Source: JBMOGA01 sp049318625 | Lineage (GTDB): Bacteria > Pseudomonadota > Alphaproteobacteria > Rhizobiales > Hyphomicrobiaceae | DNA: 16,743 nucleotides | Assembly: GCA_049318625.1 (NCBI GenBank) | Contig: JBMOGA010000074.1 | Span: 1-16,743, forward strand | Direction of reading: 5' to 3' | Shown: positions 15,534-16,743 of the stretch, piece by piece | How the letters are laid out: each line of letters opens with the position of its first letter | Position numbering within the stretch: the stretch's first letter is position 1 | Notes under the pieces: generated by a model | What the model was told of the DNA's origin: nothing | The model's input: only the letters and a program-made list of their open reading frames with translations | Database searches by the model: none | Program-made: the position numbers and the translations under genes

Positions 15534-15560
15534 GTTCACATGCTCCATGGAGAGGGCCTG

Positions 15561-15612
15561 ATAGGCGCGGCGTGCCGCCAGCGCAAGCGCCGCAACCCCT
15601 GACGCAGCCTAT
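15561..15612 (-). promoter_or_regulatory. Two-tier inverted repeat in the cobG leader
   Basis: On the minus strand ATAGGC (15612-15607) pairs with GCCTAT (15566-15561). Inside it GCGGCG (15593-15588) pairs with CGCCGC (15572-15567), with a 15-nt apical loop and a 13-nt one-sided internal bulge. The structure ends about 13 nt before the first possible cobG ATG, so it would lie in the 5' untranslated region. It is not a recognisable cobalamin riboswitch. The pairings are seen; a regulatory role is inference. Confidence 0.35.
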
Positions 15613-15681
15613 TGCCCCCTTCGTCCCGGCACCGGATTGGGCTATGCGAACCCGTCGACGACGCACCCGAGGACACGGATC

Positions 15682-15924
15682 ATGAGCAAGCTGCCGGCCC
15701 GCTACAATGGCATTGCCCTGCCGTTCGTTCTGTCGCTGCTGATGTCGTGCATCGTGTCGGGCATCTCGACCATCCGCATCCTCGGCGTCGGGCCGGACTT
15801 CGTCGCGAGTTGGATGGGCGCCTGGGCGTGGTCGTGGATCGTCGCCTTCCCGGCCATCCTCGTCGTATTGCCGATAGCGCGTCGCATCGTCGCGATGGCC
15901 GTCGAGCCGCCCGGGAGGTCCTAA
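15682..15924 (+). CDS. Small membrane protein, DUF2798 type
   Basis: This 80-residue protein has two predicted transmembrane helices, at about 11-33 and 46-64. They flank a conserved-looking GISTIRILGVGPDFVASWMGAW segment, with Arg-containing cytoplasmic ends. The pattern PARYNGIALPFVLSLLMS ... SGIST ... GAWAWSWIVAFPAILVVLPI ... RRIV fits the DUF2798 family, whose function is unknown. ATG 15682 is supported by GAGGA at 15669-15673 with 8-nt spacing. An upstream in-frame ATG at 15637 lacks this and would add a non-homologous lead. It is divergent from cobG and probably monocistronic. A connection with cobalamin synthesis is not indicated. Confidence 0.85.
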   Translation: MSKLPARYNGIALPFVLSLLMSCIVSGISTIRILGVGPDFVASWMGAWAWSWIVAFPAILVVLPIARRIVAMAVEPPGRS

Positions 15925-16253
15925 AGCAGATCCCCAACTGCCGATGTCGAGATGGGTCTGGCCTTCGACACACGGAGCGTCGACGCCCTATGCCGTGCGC
16001 ATCAACAGCCCATCAACGCGAGACAGGCACCACGCCGAAATTGGGTTCGTTTCGTAGCCAGCTTCTTGGCTTGCGCCAAACGAGTTCACACTAGCCACGT
16101 GCAATCGCCACAGCCGCGCTGTTGCGCAATGGTTGGCCTTATCCTCATTTCAAAGCCGCTCTCTTAAGTCATAATAGACGTGTGCGCCACATGCGGCGCG
16201 TCAGATGTCAAGAATAATGCATTATATTACAATAGGTTAAGAGAAATATGCGT
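15925..16253. other. Intergenic region without a convincing gene; GC content drops
   Basis: About 330 nt hold no credible gene. A 71-codon plus-strand frame (15952-16167) has no ribosome-binding site and no recognisable motif. From about 16080 the DNA becomes clearly more AT-rich than the rest of the window. Visible elements are a GAAATTGGGTTCGTTT motif with a compound inverted repeat (16037-16083), a small GCGCC/GGCGC hairpin near 16183-16198, and the 12-bp palindrome ATAATGCATTAT at 16214-16225. Confidence 0.6.
16037..16083. repeat. Candidate dispersed short repeat with nested inverted repeat
   Basis: The motif GAAATTGGGTTCGTTT (16037-16052) is followed by nested inverted repeats. TCGTTT (16047-16052) pairs with AAACGA (16078-16083), and inside it AGCCA (16056-16060) pairs with TGGCT (16067-16071). 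Translations of this motif (NWVRF, KLGSF, IGFV) are familiar to me from many spurious small ORFs in alphaproteobacterial genomes. That suggests a dispersed non-coding repeat. This is from memory and unchecked; only one copy is present in the window. Confidence 0.35.
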
Positions 16254-16743
16254 TCAATTGGCGATCTTCTGAACCCAGAATTGATAGAGAGGAACGCGGC
16301 GGACGTTGCAGAGCTTACTCTGATAAATGTTGATGAAGGCGTCGACAGCAGGTTTCGGGGCGTGGCCAGGCGTGCCATCGGACCATAGGTAGTCATCGAA
16401 GACCATGAACGCGCCGACCTTCAAGAGTCCGAAGCCCAAGACGGCGTCAAACAAGACGTCGACCTGCATATGCGAACCGTCGACATATACGAGGTCGAAA
16501 GACCCAGCGTGGTCCACCAGGAGCTGAGGCAGGATCGCCGTAGAGTTGCCCCGGTGCTTGACGAGCTGGACAGACTTCTTGCTCTTGGAAAGGGCGAGTC
16601 TCGTATTGTGATCAAAGGTCGCCTCGACCTCACTCGCGACCTTGTCGGCATAGACCGACCAGGGATCAATGCAGTGCAGCTCCAAATTTGGTGAACTGTC
16701 CCGAGTTCCTCGGAGGCTGTTTGGTTTGAGTCAGGCGGCAAGT
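16254..16743 (-). pseudogene. Class I SAM-dependent methyltransferase, C-terminal part, frame broken near the edge
   Basis: The readable frame encodes the latter part of a Methyltransf_24-like enzyme. It has ELHCIDPWSVYADKV (acidic residue after strand 2), FDLVYVDGSHMQVDVLFDAV, GLLKVGAFMVFDDYLW and the C-terminal DAFINIYQSKLCNVRRVPLYQFWVQKI. Motif I (E-x-G-x-G), which binds SAM and should lie about 25 residues before ELHCIDPW, is absent. The frame meets TGA at 16733-16731, beyond which LAA remains open to the window edge. The only start after the stop is TTG at 16685, which would give a 143-residue protein lacking motif I. It is therefore probably a decayed gene, though a TTG-started short protein cannot be excluded. 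GC is lower than in the cob genes, hinting at different ancestry. Substrate cannot be guessed. Confidence 0.55.

Noticed and set aside
15595..15612. GTCAGG upstream of cobG as a B12 box
   Set aside because: Only six bases match and the rest of the box and the riboswitch core are missing. The whole gap is under 150 nt.
15952..16167. 71-codon plus-strand open frame after the DUF2798 gene
   Set aside because: It has no Shine-Dalgarno sequence and no motif, and crosses the candidate dispersed repeat and the GC drop.

Overview
The window is very GC-rich, with codon use to match and long spurious antisense frames. Gene content and order suggest an alphaproteobacterium, most likely of the Hyphomicrobiales (Rhizobiales) type: serB divergent from miaA, miaA followed by the acetolactate synthase large subunit, an Atm1-type exporter, and an alphaproteobacterial-style cob cluster. 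This placement is inferred from gene order and protein motifs; no rRNA or other marker gene is present.

Left part (1-6440), housekeeping genes. A 3'-truncated ilvB runs off the left edge on the minus strand. It is preceded by miaA on the same strand, with a structured, terminator-like leader between them. serB is divergent from miaA. serB converges on a small conserved membrane protein gene, which is preceded by an Atm1/ABCB7-like half-transporter (minus). A strong 12-bp hairpin separates the transporter from the cobalamin genes.

Middle part (6439-15548), a compact corrin-ring cluster. Ten genes are packed with almost no spacers: cobB(-), cbiD(+), cobM(-), cobE(-), cobL(-), cobK(+), cobJ(-), cobI(-), cobH(-), cobG(-). 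Together they cover precorrin-2 to hydrogenobyrinic acid a,c-diamide. CobI makes precorrin-3A, CobG 3B, CobJ precorrin-4 and CobM precorrin-5. A C1-methylation and deacylation step follows, where CbiD replaces the usual CobF, possibly with CobE. CobK makes precorrin-6B, CobL precorrin-8, CobH hydrogenobyrinic acid, and CobB amidates a and c. The set is a hybrid: CobG is the oxygen-dependent enzyme of the aerobic route, whereas CbiD belongs to the anaerobic route. Same-strand genes are joined by ATGA/GTGA or 8-nt overlaps. The two plus-strand genes are inserted with 31-nt tail-to-tail overlaps, and cobK and cobL even share a CATG at their start codons. No cobA, cobN/S/T, cobQ or canonical cobalamin riboswitch is seen in the window.

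Right part (15549-16743). A small DUF2798-type membrane protein gene is divergent from cobG. About 330 nt follow without a convincing gene, with a sharp fall in GC. The window ends in the C-terminal part of a class I methyltransferase (minus), whose frame is broken by a TGA near the edge. This looks like a decayed or transferred segment at the border of the cluster.
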